DNA from: F22 sp963675625
GTDB lineage: Bacteria > Bacteroidota > Bacteroidia > Bacteroidales > Bacteroidaceae
Reading direction: 5' to 3'
Length of the DNA stretch: 64,000 nucleotides
NCBI GenBank assembly: GCA_963675625.1
Contig: OY776497.1
Span: 1,364,001-1,428,000 of the forward strand
Below, piece after piece: positions 19,051 to 26,707 of the stretch. Under the pieces are notes generated by a model that saw only the letters and a program-made list of their open reading frames with translations, was not told where the DNA came from and did not search any database. Position 1 is the first letter of the stretch; each line of letters opens with the position of its first letter. Made by a program: the position numbers and the translations under genes.

Positions 19051-19139
19051 CTGTATACGGCAAGCATAGATAACCGTATACGCCATGCAAACATGCCGTA
19101 TATGGACAAGAAAGTTCCCGTATACAGAATTTATGAACG
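19051..19139. repeat. Four imperfect 22-23 bp tandem repeats centred on GTATAC
   Basis: GTATAC/GTATAT hexamers start at 19053, 19076, 19098 and 19120, that is 23, 22 and 22 bp apart. Most are preceded by CC and followed by a G/C-containing stretch with CAAG or CATG. The array lies between the SusD terminator and the tRNA-Gln terminator, where no promoter is expected. I do not recognise it as a known element; it is not a CRISPR array, because there are no long identical repeats or spacers. Confidence 0.6.
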
Positions 19140-19173
19140 AAATAAATGTATTTTGCGTACTAGAAAATGCCAT

Positions 19174-19208
19174 AAAAAAACAGCGAAAACTCGAATGAGT
19201 TTCCGCTG
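19174..19208 (-). terminator. Terminator of the tRNA-Gln gene
   Basis: On the minus strand, CAGCGGAAACTC and GAGTTTTCGCTG pair with one mismatch around an ATTC loop and are followed by seven Us, 13 bp past the tRNA 3' end. Confidence 0.85.
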
Positions 19209-19220
19209 CTACTATTAAAG

Positions 19221-19291
19221 TAGTCCCACCAGGATTCGAACCTAGACTGACAGTACCAAAAACTGTAGTGCTACCATTACACCATGGGACT
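19221..19291 (-). tRNA. tRNA-Gln (anticodon UUG)
   Basis: A 71-nt cloverleaf. The acceptor arm is AGTCCCA/TGGGACT with discriminator A. The anticodon stem is ACAGT/ACTGT around loop TTTTGGT, whose middle triplet is TTG (reads CAA, Gln). The T arm is CTAGG-TTCGAAT-CCTGG. The 3' CCA is not encoded. It stands alone, with its own consensus promoter and terminator. Confidence 0.95.
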
Positions 19292-19323
19292 AAACCTTGA
19301 GTGCTTTCTTTTGGAAAGCGATG

Positions 19324-19354
19324 CAAAGGTAAGGAATAATTTTAAACCTCCAAA
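19324..19354 (-). promoter_or_regulatory. Promoter of tRNA-Gln
   Basis: On the minus strand, TTTG (19354-19351), a 19-bp spacer and TACCTTTG (19331-19324) match the Bacteroides consensus. The predicted start is about 25 bp before the mature tRNA 5' end. Confidence 0.75.
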
Positions 19355-19457
19355 ACTTTACCCATTGTTTTTACATTACTTAATTAAAAAATCACACAAA
19401 GAAAACTATTTAACAATTAAAGGGCGAAATACCATGGATTTTGAAGATTTTCTCTCC

Positions 19458-20306
19458 TTATTCATTTACTTGTTTTGAAGAATAGACAGGGTAATGTATC
19501 TCAATCATACCCTGAGTGATATCTTGTGAGGGGTACATCAAATAATCGCCTTTAAAATACTTCAGCACTAACTCGTTGATATGATTACGAATCATCATAT
19601 CATGATAGACTTGCTCAGTATCATCATACGCCAATGGCGAGCCAATAAAACGCAATACAACCACTCCTCTACTTTCTATGTAGGTAACACTCAATGAAAT
19701 GTATGGTCTACCGTGACTACTTTCAGGCAATAGTTGTTTAACGTTTGCTCCTGTGTAAGTATATACACTGTAAAACAACTCTTTGAATCGAGCCAAATCT
19801 GTAGCTATATGTACAGTTGGTATATGCTCTGGATATCGGATACTGCACTTGTCTTTATAGACCCGTTCAATGTCTTTGAGCCAAGTGGTCAATAATACGG
19901 ACAATTCTTGTGCTCCCCCCGCCATAGGAAGCAAGCCAGACTCCAAACGACTCATATCTAAAATATCAGTAATGGAAGATAACACACTTATGGCACTATC
20001 ATTAAGAATAGCTGCATAACTCCTTTTCTCTTTTGGAGATATTTCCTCATGAGACAATATACTCGAAAAACCAAACACGGCATTTAATGGTGTACGTATG
20101 GTATGATCAAACGCACGAATAAAAATACTTTTGGCCTGATTAGCCTTTTCAACCTTTTGAATAGCCTCTTGAATATTATCACGAGTCGTGCGTATTTGAC
20201 GACGAACACGAACGCACATTACTATCAGTGCAGCAACGCAAACAACTGATAGCAATACAAATAAGAAAAAGCCGATGCTATACATGTAATGTCCTTGAAT
20301 ATTCAT
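19458..20306 (-). CDS. Degenerate histidine kinase (probable pseudokinase paralogue)
   Basis: The 282-residue protein has one membrane segment (about 9-31, GFFLFVLLSVVCVAALIVM), a short coiled coil and a HisKA-like domain with the H-box FDHTIRTPLNAVFGF (His68). The residue after His is Thr where active kinases have Glu. The C-terminal half lines up with the ATP-binding domain of the gene just upstream, but the N-box Asn is missing (FKELFYSVYTYTGANV), as is the DTG motif (RFIGSPLA in its place). The GLGL motif is missing too. It probably cannot bind ATP and may modulate its partner kinase. It starts 16 bp after that kinase's stop. It could also be a decaying duplicate, but the frame is intact. 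Confidence 0.75.
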   Translation of the reverse strand: MNIQGHYMYSIGFFLFVLLSVVCVAALIVMCVRVRRQIRTTRDNIQEAIQKVEKANQAKSIFIRAFDHTIRTPLNAVFGFSSILSHEEISPKEKRSYAAILNDSAISVLSSITDILDMSRLESGLLPMAGGAQELSVLLTTWLKDIERVYKDKCSIRYPEHIPTVHIATDLARFKELFYSVYTYTGANVKQLLPESSHGRPYISLSVTYIESRGVVVLRFIGSPLAYDDTEQVYHDMMIRNHINELVLKYFKGDYLMYPSQDITQGMIEIHYPVYSSKQVNE

Positions 20307-20322
20307 AACGCATGTGAACTAT

Positions 20323-22227
20323 TTAAACGGGGTGAGTAAATACAAATCGAGCACCTTTAGTATATGTAGTATCCAACACCAAATGCCCTCCAAGATGCTC
20401 AATGATCTTACGAGCAATAAGCAGCCCCAATCCAGCACTTTGTCGAGGTGCACCAATAGGTTCATCATGAGTAAATAAATTTTCTTCTTTACCCTCTGAC
20501 ACTGAGACACCCGTATCTGTAATACTACATTGCAAAGTAGATGAGTCTAGCAGATCTACTGTAAATAGAATAGTACCCGTTTTTGTGTATGTACTAGCAT
20601 TATCTAAGATATATCTAATAGCTTGTTGAAAGCGCTTAGGATCTGTCATAATATGCAACTCTGGAGAGGATGACTTCAAGTCAATCTTGATAGGTCTTTT
20701 CACATCGCTATTTAAACGATCAACTACATGGGTACACATACCCATAACACTAGTACTTTTAGATAAAAAAGTACATTCAGATGATTCGAGTATAGCTAAA
20801 TCAATCATTTCATCTATTTGGTGAAGCAATCTTTCTGCATTGGACAATATAAGAGTGGCATTCTCTTTAAGGTCTTTATCCGAAATATTGTCATGGGTTA
20901 TCAAATCAGAAAAGCCTACAATCGCATTGAGTGGTGTCCGGATTTCGTGACTCATATTTGATATGAACTGGCTTTTATGTACCTGTGCCTGCTGTGCTCT
21001 GTGAGTTTCAGACTCCAATGTTTTTTGTAACGTACTCAATTTTTTCTTCTGTTCCAACCAAAACAACAAAACAGCAATTACAAGTACCAATACAACAACA
21101 GCCCATATCAAAAACTTACGAGTATAATTCTGCTTAAATTGTTGAGATTCAAAATGATTTAAATCCTTCTCATACTCTGTAACGATGTTTGATAGGGCTT
21201 CTTTAGCCGATGGACTAATGGAATGATTAGTTTTCTGAAAAGCATCAAACAAAAGGGATGTTGTTTCTGAATTTGCATGAGCTCTTTGAAGAATCTGTTG
21301 AAAGTTGTGCGTAAACTGTTTCTGCTGTAATACACTTACAGAAAGTTCATTGTAAGCCTGTAAAGCCTTATGTAAGTTGTCAACAGCCCCAATCGAATCA
21401 TTAATCAAGCTGTAGTATCTGGCCTTTAAAAACGGGAAATAATAAGCCATCAACGGATGTCTAGACTCTTGTAATGAACGTCCTAAATGATCCAGTTGCT
21501 TTTTGGCCTGTTCACGATCTATTTGCTCTAGAGCTAAACGTGTCTTGATAAAATAAAAAGACTTTCTATATGCTACAGGCAACTTATTTAATGAATACTC
21601 TAAAGCATTTAGATGTTCATAGATACGTTGCATATCTGTCCAGCTATATTTTTCTAGACGAATATCCAATAAAGCAAAATGTATGTCCGCAAAAAGTTCA
21701 ATGTACTTATTTTGTTTACCGGGCACCTTGTCTAGTTGCTTTAAGGCGCGAATATATAGTGCAGTTGCTTCAGGCAACATATCATCCATATAACACATAT
21801 CGCCCAAAAGCTTGGTGGCGTAGACAAAAACCGCTTTATCTGCATTGATAGCTGCAGCAGCATAAAACTCTTTAAACAATCTATTGGCAGTACCAATTTC
21901 ACCATCTGCAAGAAGAGCGCGGATGTAGAGTGATACGACCTTATACTGCTCCCACGACACATCATGCATATCATGCAGGACATCCTGGGCAACTGGTTCG
22001 ATTTCCCTCACAATTTGAGCAGGTGAAATAGATGTTGTAAAGTCATTGGAATAATACAGAGAATCACTTGGTAAACAATAATAATCTATCTGAGGTGGTG
22101 CGGATAAAGTACATATTTCAGCAGTGAAACTTGTTCGAGCACTTACAACTGAAAATGCAAGGCTAAAACACACTAGGCAACAAAGCCAGCGAGCAAGCCC
22201 TCGATATAGTAGTCTTGTGTTAGTCAT
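20323..22227 (-). CDS. Sensor histidine kinase with periplasmic helical-repeat sensor
   Basis: The 634-residue inner-membrane sensor kinase begins with a signal-like N-terminal helix (about 12-30). A periplasmic region of about 340 residues follows, with TPR-like helices (LFKEFYAAAA, ATALYIRALKQLDKVPG). One membrane segment lies at 371-391 (KFLIWAVVVLVLVIAVLLFW), followed by a coiled coil. The HisKA domain carries the H-box NMSHEIRTPLNAIVGFS (His427). The HATPase domain has N-box YILDNAS (Asn543), ITDTG (571-573) and GLGLLIARKI. There is no receiver domain, and no response regulator or HTH gene lies near it. Two overlapping -7-like boxes (TACCTTTG, TATCTTTG) lie at 22264-22280 upstream. It is followed directly by a degenerate paralogue. 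Confidence 0.9.
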   Translation of the reverse strand: MTNTRLLYRGLARWLCCLVCFSLAFSVVSARTSFTAEICTLSAPPQIDYYCLPSDSLYYSNDFTTSISPAQIVREIEPVAQDVLHDMHDVSWEQYKVVSLYIRALLADGEIGTANRLFKEFYAAAAINADKAVFVYATKLLGDMCYMDDMLPEATALYIRALKQLDKVPGKQNKYIELFADIHFALLDIRLEKYSWTDMQRIYEHLNALEYSLNKLPVAYRKSFYFIKTRLALEQIDREQAKKQLDHLGRSLQESRHPLMAYYFPFLKARYYSLINDSIGAVDNLHKALQAYNELSVSVLQQKQFTHNFQQILQRAHANSETTSLLFDAFQKTNHSISPSAKEALSNIVTEYEKDLNHFESQQFKQNYTRKFLIWAVVVLVLVIAVLLFWLEQKKKLSTLQKTLESETHRAQQAQVHKSQFISNMSHEIRTPLNAIVGFSDLITHDNISDKDLKENATLILSNAERLLHQIDEMIDLAILESSECTFLSKSTSVMGMCTHVVDRLNSDVKRPIKIDLKSSSPELHIMTDPKRFQQAIRYILDNASTYTKTGTILFTVDLLDSSTLQCSITDTGVSVSEGKEENLFTHDEPIGAPRQSAGLGLLIARKIIEHLGGHLVLDTTYTKGARFVFTHPV

Positions 22228-22404
22228 ACCTGAATAATATCAAAAATATCTTATATTCCTACACAAAGGTAGCAAAGATAGCCGAAGAATCAACTTATAT
22301 AACTTAAAAAACAGTCGTTAAATCAGATTATTTGCAAAATACACTTGATTGTATATCAAGCAAAAAAGACACCATCACAAAAAAACTCCCTCTTGAGATA
22401 TGTG

Positions 22405-22444
22405 TATAAAAAATAAGAGATGCACCCAATGGATGCATCTCTTA
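22405..22444 (-). terminator. Terminator of tyrS
   Basis: TAAGAGATGCA/TGCATCTCTTA, an 11-bp perfect stem (22414-22424 with 22434-22444), is followed on the minus strand by TTTTTTAT. It lies 26 bp past the tyrS stop. Confidence 0.88.
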
Positions 22445-22470
22445 CTAAATTACTTTATATAAGCAATATT

Positions 22471-23763
22471 TTATTTGGCTACAACGACGTAATAATTTTT
22501 CTTACCTCGCTTAACGAGTAAATATTTATCATTCAACAGATCAGTAACCAACAAATCTTGATCAAATTCAGCTAGCTTCTCTTGATTTAATGACACACCA
22601 CCACCTTGGACTAGCTTACGCATTTCGCCTTTGGATTTAAAAATCTCTGTATGTTCAGCTAACAAATCAACAGCTTTTACACCAGAATCAAATAACGAAC
22701 GGCTTACTTCAAAAGTAGGTACACCTTCAAAAACTTGCAAGAAGGTCTCTTCGTTTAATTTACGCAATTCATCTATTGAAGCTTTGCCAAACAAAATATT
22801 AGAAGCAGCAACAGCCATGTCATAATCTTCACGACTATGTACCATAACAGTTACTTCCTCTGCCAAACGTTTTTGAAGTTGTCGCAAATGAGGAGCTTCA
22901 GTATGTACTGCAATCAAAGCCTCAATTGTTTCTTTGTCTAACGAAGTAAAGATACGAATATATTTAGCAGCCTCTTCATCACTCACGTTCAACCAGAATT
23001 GATAGAACTTATATGGTGAAGTACGCTTAGGATCCAACCACACATTGCCTTGTTCTGTTTTACCAAATTTACGCCCATCAGCTTTGGTAATCAATGGAGT
23101 AGTCAAAGCAAAAGCTTCGCCACCCGTCTTACGACGAATAAGTTCTGAACCTGTCGTAATATTTCCCCATTGATCTGATCCTCCCATCTGAAGTTTACAA
23201 TTCATTGTCGAATTGAGATGCAAGAAATCATAACCTTGAAGTAATTGATAAGTAAACTCTGTAAAAGATAAACCGTCACGTGCTTCACCATTTAGGCGTT
23301 TCTTAACACTATCTTTGGCCATCATATAATTGACGGTAATATGTTTACCGACTTCACGCGCAAAATCAAGGAAACTAAAATCTTTCATCCAGTCATAGTT
23401 GTTCACTAGTTCTGCACGATTAGACGCATCACTATCAAAATCAAGAAACTTTGCTAATTGCTTTTTGATACATTCTTGATTATGTGCAAGCGTAGCTTCA
23501 TCCAACAAATTACGCTCCGCTGACTTTCCTGAAGGATCACCAATCATACCAGTAGCTCCACCAATCAATGCTAGAGGTCTATGTCCGCAACGTTGTAAGT
23601 GACGAAGCATCATCACCCCACAAAGGTGACCAATATGAAGAGAATCTGCAGTAGGATCAATACCCACATAGGCTGTCACTTGCTCTTTTTCAAGTAACTC
23701 TTCCGTGCCAGGCATCATATCGTGGAGCATGCCACGCCATCTAAGTTCTTCTACAAAATTCAT
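22471..23763 (-). CDS. tyrS: Tyrosyl-tRNA synthetase
   Basis: Class I aminoacyl-tRNA synthetase, 430 residues, which charges tRNA-Tyr in the cytoplasm. The catalytic Rossmann domain has the HIGH motif in DSLHIGHLCGVMML, tyrosine-pocket sequences such as QGYDFLHL and GGSDQWGNI, and a KMSKS-type loop KFGKTEQGN. The C-terminal S4 RNA-binding domain is at about 360-430 (VQGGGVSLNQEK). It has its own consensus promoter overlapping the end of the TatD-like gene and a strong terminator. Confidence 0.98.
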   Translation of the reverse strand: MNFVEELRWRGMLHDMMPGTEELLEKEQVTAYVGIDPTADSLHIGHLCGVMMLRHLQRCGHRPLALIGGATGMIGDPSGKSAERNLLDEATLAHNQECIKKQLAKFLDFDSDASNRAELVNNYDWMKDFSFLDFAREVGKHITVNYMMAKDSVKKRLNGEARDGLSFTEFTYQLLQGYDFLHLNSTMNCKLQMGGSDQWGNITTGSELIRRKTGGEAFALTTPLITKADGRKFGKTEQGNVWLDPKRTSPYKFYQFWLNVSDEEAAKYIRIFTSLDKETIEALIAVHTEAPHLRQLQKRLAEEVTVMVHSREDYDMAVAASNILFGKASIDELRKLNEETFLQVFEGVPTFEVSRSLFDSGVKAVDLLAEHTEIFKSKGEMRKLVQGGGVSLNQEKLAEFDQDLLVTDLLNDKYLLVKRGKKNYYVVVAK

Positions 23764-23786
23764 TTTTCTTTCTTTTTAGTTTCCTG

Positions 23787-23818
23787 CAAAATTACAATTA
23801 ATAGTTTGTGTTCACAAA
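23787..23818 (-). promoter_or_regulatory. Promoter of tyrS
   Basis: On the minus strand, TTTG (23818-23815), a 20-bp spacer and TAATTTTG (23794-23787) match the Bacteroides consensus. It overlaps the last codons of the upstream gene. Confidence 0.65.
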
Positions 23819-24523
23819 CTTAGATCCAAAAAAGGCACTATGTATATTCTGCTTAATCTGTTGCTTCATTTCGTAAGGCTTCAAGCCACGCAATGAAGCG
23901 ATTTCTTCAATATGTTCATCAAAATCAATCATATCAGCATCACTCTCCACCAGAATCTTATCAACAGGGATCAACTGAAGAGCACTTCGAGAGTACTTTT
24001 CTCCAAAAGACAAAAAGAAACCAAGTTCTGTCAATTCTGTAGCCTGTTTAATCCGTCCTTGATAAGCATGGAAAACAACAGAAGGGATTGCAGGATATTC
24101 CTCGCGAATATTAACCACGTAAGGGATAGCTCGCACGATATGCAAAACAACTGGTTTTCTATGTTCATTGGCCAATTGAAGTTGGGTTTCTAAAACCTCT
24201 CTTTGTAGACTAAAAGGTACATCCTTTTTTAGTTTATCAAGCCCAATTTCACCAATAGCCACAACCTGTGGATGATCAATATGCCTTTTTAAAAGTTCTA
24301 ATTCTTCTTCTACGTTATCCAAATACCATGGATGAATACCAATACTGTATTTAACCCCTGGGACTGGGTTAAACTCTGATGGGCGCACGCTAAAAATAGT
24401 TTTGTCGACAATTTCTTCTGCATGTGCCATCTCAGGAGTCCAATGCTTATGACAATCGATAATCTTCACAGAATCAGTTGTCAATCGCATGTCTGAGGAA
24501 TTCAAGGTTTCCATATGAGTCAT
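23798..24523 (-). CDS. TatD-family metal-dependent hydrolase
   Basis: The 241-residue amidohydrolase-fold enzyme is related to TatD DNases. Metal-site motifs are IDCHKHWTP (HxH), VAIGEIGLD (Glu), PVVLHIVRA (His), VVFHAYQGR (His) and ILVESDAD (Asp). It is shorter than E. coli TatD and belongs to the compact Bacteroidota branch. The likely role is metal-dependent nuclease or phosphodiesterase, with the substrate unproven. It lies between yidD and tyrS in a minus-strand housekeeping run. The start could also be the ATG three codons later (METLNSS). Confidence 0.88.
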   Translation of the reverse strand: MTHMETLNSSDMRLTTDSVKIIDCHKHWTPEMAHAEEIVDKTIFSVRPSEFNPVPGVKYSIGIHPWYLDNVEEELELLKRHIDHPQVVAIGEIGLDKLKKDVPFSLQREVLETQLQLANEHRKPVVLHIVRAIPYVVNIREEYPAIPSVVFHAYQGRIKQATELTELGFFLSFGEKYSRSALQLIPVDKILVESDADMIDFDEHIEEIASLRGLKPYEMKQQIKQNIHSAFFGSKFVNTNY

Positions 24524-24567
24524 ATTCTTTCTTGATTATTAATGCTATAGTAAGTATATATTATTCT

Positions 24568-24804
24568 TTAGGGCACGGGGTCATAACCAGATCCCCCCCA
24601 AGGATGACAACGAAATATACGACGTATCGCCAAATAACTCCCTTTCAATGGGCCATGCTTTCTTAACGCCTCAATGGCATACAGGGAACATGTCGGTGTA
24701 AACCTGCAGCTAGCAGGTGTCCAAGGGGAAATTACACGTTTATAGATCCAAATCAAACCTATAAGTAACTTCGTTATCAGTTTGGAGACATAGGTCATTG
24801 CCAT
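24568..24804 (-). CDS. yidD: Membrane protein insertion efficiency factor YidD
   Basis: The 78-residue protein helps YidC insert membrane proteins. It has an amphipathic N-terminal helix (LITKLLIGLIWIYKRVISPW) and the family core SCRFTPTCSLYAIEAL with conserved cysteines, then FRCHPWGGSGYDPVP. It overlaps the end of rnpA by 10 bp, the usual rnpA-yidD neighbourhood. The ATG at 24798 is an equally good start. Confidence 0.97.
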   Translation of the reverse strand: MAMTYVSKLITKLLIGLIWIYKRVISPWTPASCRFTPTCSLYAIEALRKHGPLKGSYLAIRRIFRCHPWGGSGYDPVP

Positions 24805-25196
24805 TCTTTATGTAAGCGTTCCAGACAAGCTTGCATCACTTCATGCATCTTTTCTGAAGAAATCTCTCTATCAGATTGATAAAGAAAAGCAACAGCGTAG
24901 CGTGTATCTGTTTCTGATTGTATTAATTCATCCAAAACAATATGCTTCTGCGTTCTATATGCTTCTCTTATCTGACGCTTAATCCGATTGCGCTTTACAG
25001 CGCGCTTAAAGTGTCTCTTAGACACACTGGTAAGTATAGCTACTCGCGTATTGAGTAACTCATCGATGGGAGTATACACCACCCGAAGGGGAAAAATAAA
25101 AAAACTATTGTTCCTTTTAGAAAAAAGCATATCCAGCACGCGCTGACTAAAAATACGCTCTTCTTTGGGAAGTGTATAAGACTCGTAGTCACTCAT
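24795..25196 (-). CDS. rnpA: Ribonuclease P protein component
   Basis: Protein subunit of RNase P, which trims tRNA 5' ends, 133 residues from the ATG at 25196 (a TTG two codons upstream is less likely). The RNR signature is in FKRAVKRNRIKRQIREAYR, with a basic patch VSKRHFKR before it. It is translationally coupled to yidD, and the gene upstream is hemD with a 10-20 bp gap. Confidence 0.96.
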   Translation of the reverse strand: MSDYESYTLPKEERIFSQRVLDMLFSKRNNSFFIFPLRVVYTPIDELLNTRVAILTSVSKRHFKRAVKRNRIKRQIREAYRTQKHIVLDELIQSETDTRYAVAFLYQSDREISSEKMHEVMQACLERLHKEWQ

Positions 25197-25212
25197 GTAC
25201 AATAGCTATTAT

Positions 25213-25959
25213 TTACTTCATATTTTCCTTTATATACTGCTCAAGAGCGGCAGTCATAGAGGGAGCTGTAGGGGTTGGTGCTTCTAGGGTCAAATTTAAA
25301 TGGGCATCTTTGACTGTTTGAGCAGTAGATTTTCCAAAAGTAGCCACTTCCATACCCATTTCTGCAAAATTTGGAAAGTTCTTTAGAATTGAATGTACCC
25401 CAGAAGGACTAAAGAAAATGACCAAATCATAATCAAAGACTTCATCTTCTGCAAAATCGTCACTCACTGTACGATACATTACACCCTCTGTGTGAGACAC
25501 CTTTAGAGAGTCAAGCATATCTTTCATTTGATCGTTATGCACATCTGACATTGGGACGAAATAACTTTCCTTGTTGTGTTTGCTAATAGCAGGAATTAAA
25601 CCTTCAATCTTACCTGTCTGTCCAAAGAAAACTTTGCGTTTGCGGTACTGTGTGTACTTTTGAATGTATAAGGCGACAGACTCAGTAATACAGAAATATT
25701 TCATATCTTCAGGAATAGTCAATCGCATTTCCTCACACAAAGTAAAGAAGTGATCAATCGCATGTCTTGAAGTAAAAATAATAGCCGTATGATTTAAAAT
25801 GGAAATCTTCTGCTGACGAAATTCTTTAGGAGATACACTCACTACCTTAATCAAAGGGCGAAAGGTAATATCTACGTTATACTTACGCATAATATCGTAA
25901 TAAGGCGACTTATCAGAAGCCGGCTTGGGCTGTGATACGAGTATCTTTTTCGGTTCCAA
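25213..25959 (-). CDS. hemD: Uroporphyrinogen-III synthase
   Basis: Cyclises hydroxymethylbilane to uroporphyrinogen III, the common precursor of haem, sirohaem and cobalamin. The 248-residue protein has the two-domain HemD fold: KILVSQPKP, IIFTSRHAIDHFFTLCEE in domain 1 and LVIFFSPSGVHSILKNF and VATFGKSTAQTVKDA in domain 2. The start codon appears to be TTG at 25959, 4 bp after the stop of the DUF4271 gene. It links the housekeeping run to the corrinoid locus 12 kb away only through the pathway. Confidence 0.9.
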   Translation of the reverse strand: MEPKKILVSQPKPASDKSPYYDIMRKYNVDITFRPLIKVVSVSPKEFRQQKISILNHTAIIFTSRHAIDHFFTLCEEMRLTIPEDMKYFCITESVALYIQKYTQYRKRKVFFGQTGKIEGLIPAISKHNKESYFVPMSDVHNDQMKDMLDSLKVSHTEGVMYRTVSDDFAEDEVFDYDLVIFFSPSGVHSILKNFPNFAEMGMEVATFGKSTAQTVKDAHLNLTLEAPTPTAPSMTAALEQYIKENMK

Positions 25960-25963
25960 TTTC

Positions 25964-26665
25964 TTATGATTTTAAAAGTAAAACGTCCAATATAACACTG
26001 CGCGATACGTAAAACATGTAGTACGGCAGTAATTCAAGCGCACAAAAATACACAATAATCAGCACATAGCCATATGAATGAATTGAAAAAAGTCTAAACC
26101 ATCCAAAAAGCATAACAATTTTACAAATTATAAAGAGTGCAACTAACATATAGAGAGTCCATTCGCTTTTCAGACTCAATGTAACCGATAGCGTATTAAA
26201 TATTAATAGACCAATGCCAAGTGCTGACAACAAATTATGGTAAGCATTAACCCACACTGAAGTTTCAAGTGGACTCAAAAACAACCATCCCAACAATCGA
26301 TATGCTGCATTTTTCAACAAAGTAATACCGCCAAGCACTAAAGCTCCAATTATAACAACAGCTATTGGTGGCATAAAATTAATAGAGAAACCTTCTTGTC
26401 TATATATTAAAGAATAGCCAGCTAATGACAACATGAGTAAAGATTGAACAAAAAACCAAGCCTCTACTCGAAAACGATTATTAACAGTTTCATCAAAAAA
26501 GCTACCACGATCTTTTACAACTGCAAAAGACTGGAAACGCTGCAAAAAAGCTCCATGCGTTGCATGCCACGCCCAAGCTGTTGCAACAAAGCAAACCACA
26601 AGAAGCATAACAATCCAAGAATCTTTTAACAGTGTATATGGAATTAACGGAGCAGTATTGAGCAT
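25964..26665 (-). CDS. DUF4271 family membrane protein
   Basis: The 233-residue membrane protein has about six hydrophobic segments (WIVMLLVVCFVATAWAWH, INFMPPIAVVIIGALVLGG, LYMLVALFIICKIVMLFGWF, YGYVLIIVYFCALELLPYY). In Bacteroidota this family regularly precedes hemD, as here, and the function is not known. The 4-bp gap to hemD indicates one operon. A -7-like TATCTTTG lies at 26695-26688, about 25 bp before the ATG. Confidence 0.85.
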   Translation of the reverse strand: MLNTAPLIPYTLLKDSWIVMLLVVCFVATAWAWHATHGAFLQRFQSFAVVKDRGSFFDETVNNRFRVEAWFFVQSLLMLSLAGYSLIYRQEGFSINFMPPIAVVIIGALVLGGITLLKNAAYRLLGWLFLSPLETSVWVNAYHNLLSALGIGLLIFNTLSVTLSLKSEWTLYMLVALFIICKIVMLFGWFRLFSIHSYGYVLIIVYFCALELLPYYMFYVSRSVILDVLLLKS

Positions 26666-26707
26666 AACATCATTGTAATCATTTGTACAAAGATACGATA
26701 TTTTTAT

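Noticed and set aside
19051..19139. CRISPR array
   Set aside because: The units are only 22-23 bp, imperfect and directly adjacent with no spacers, and no cas genes are nearby.
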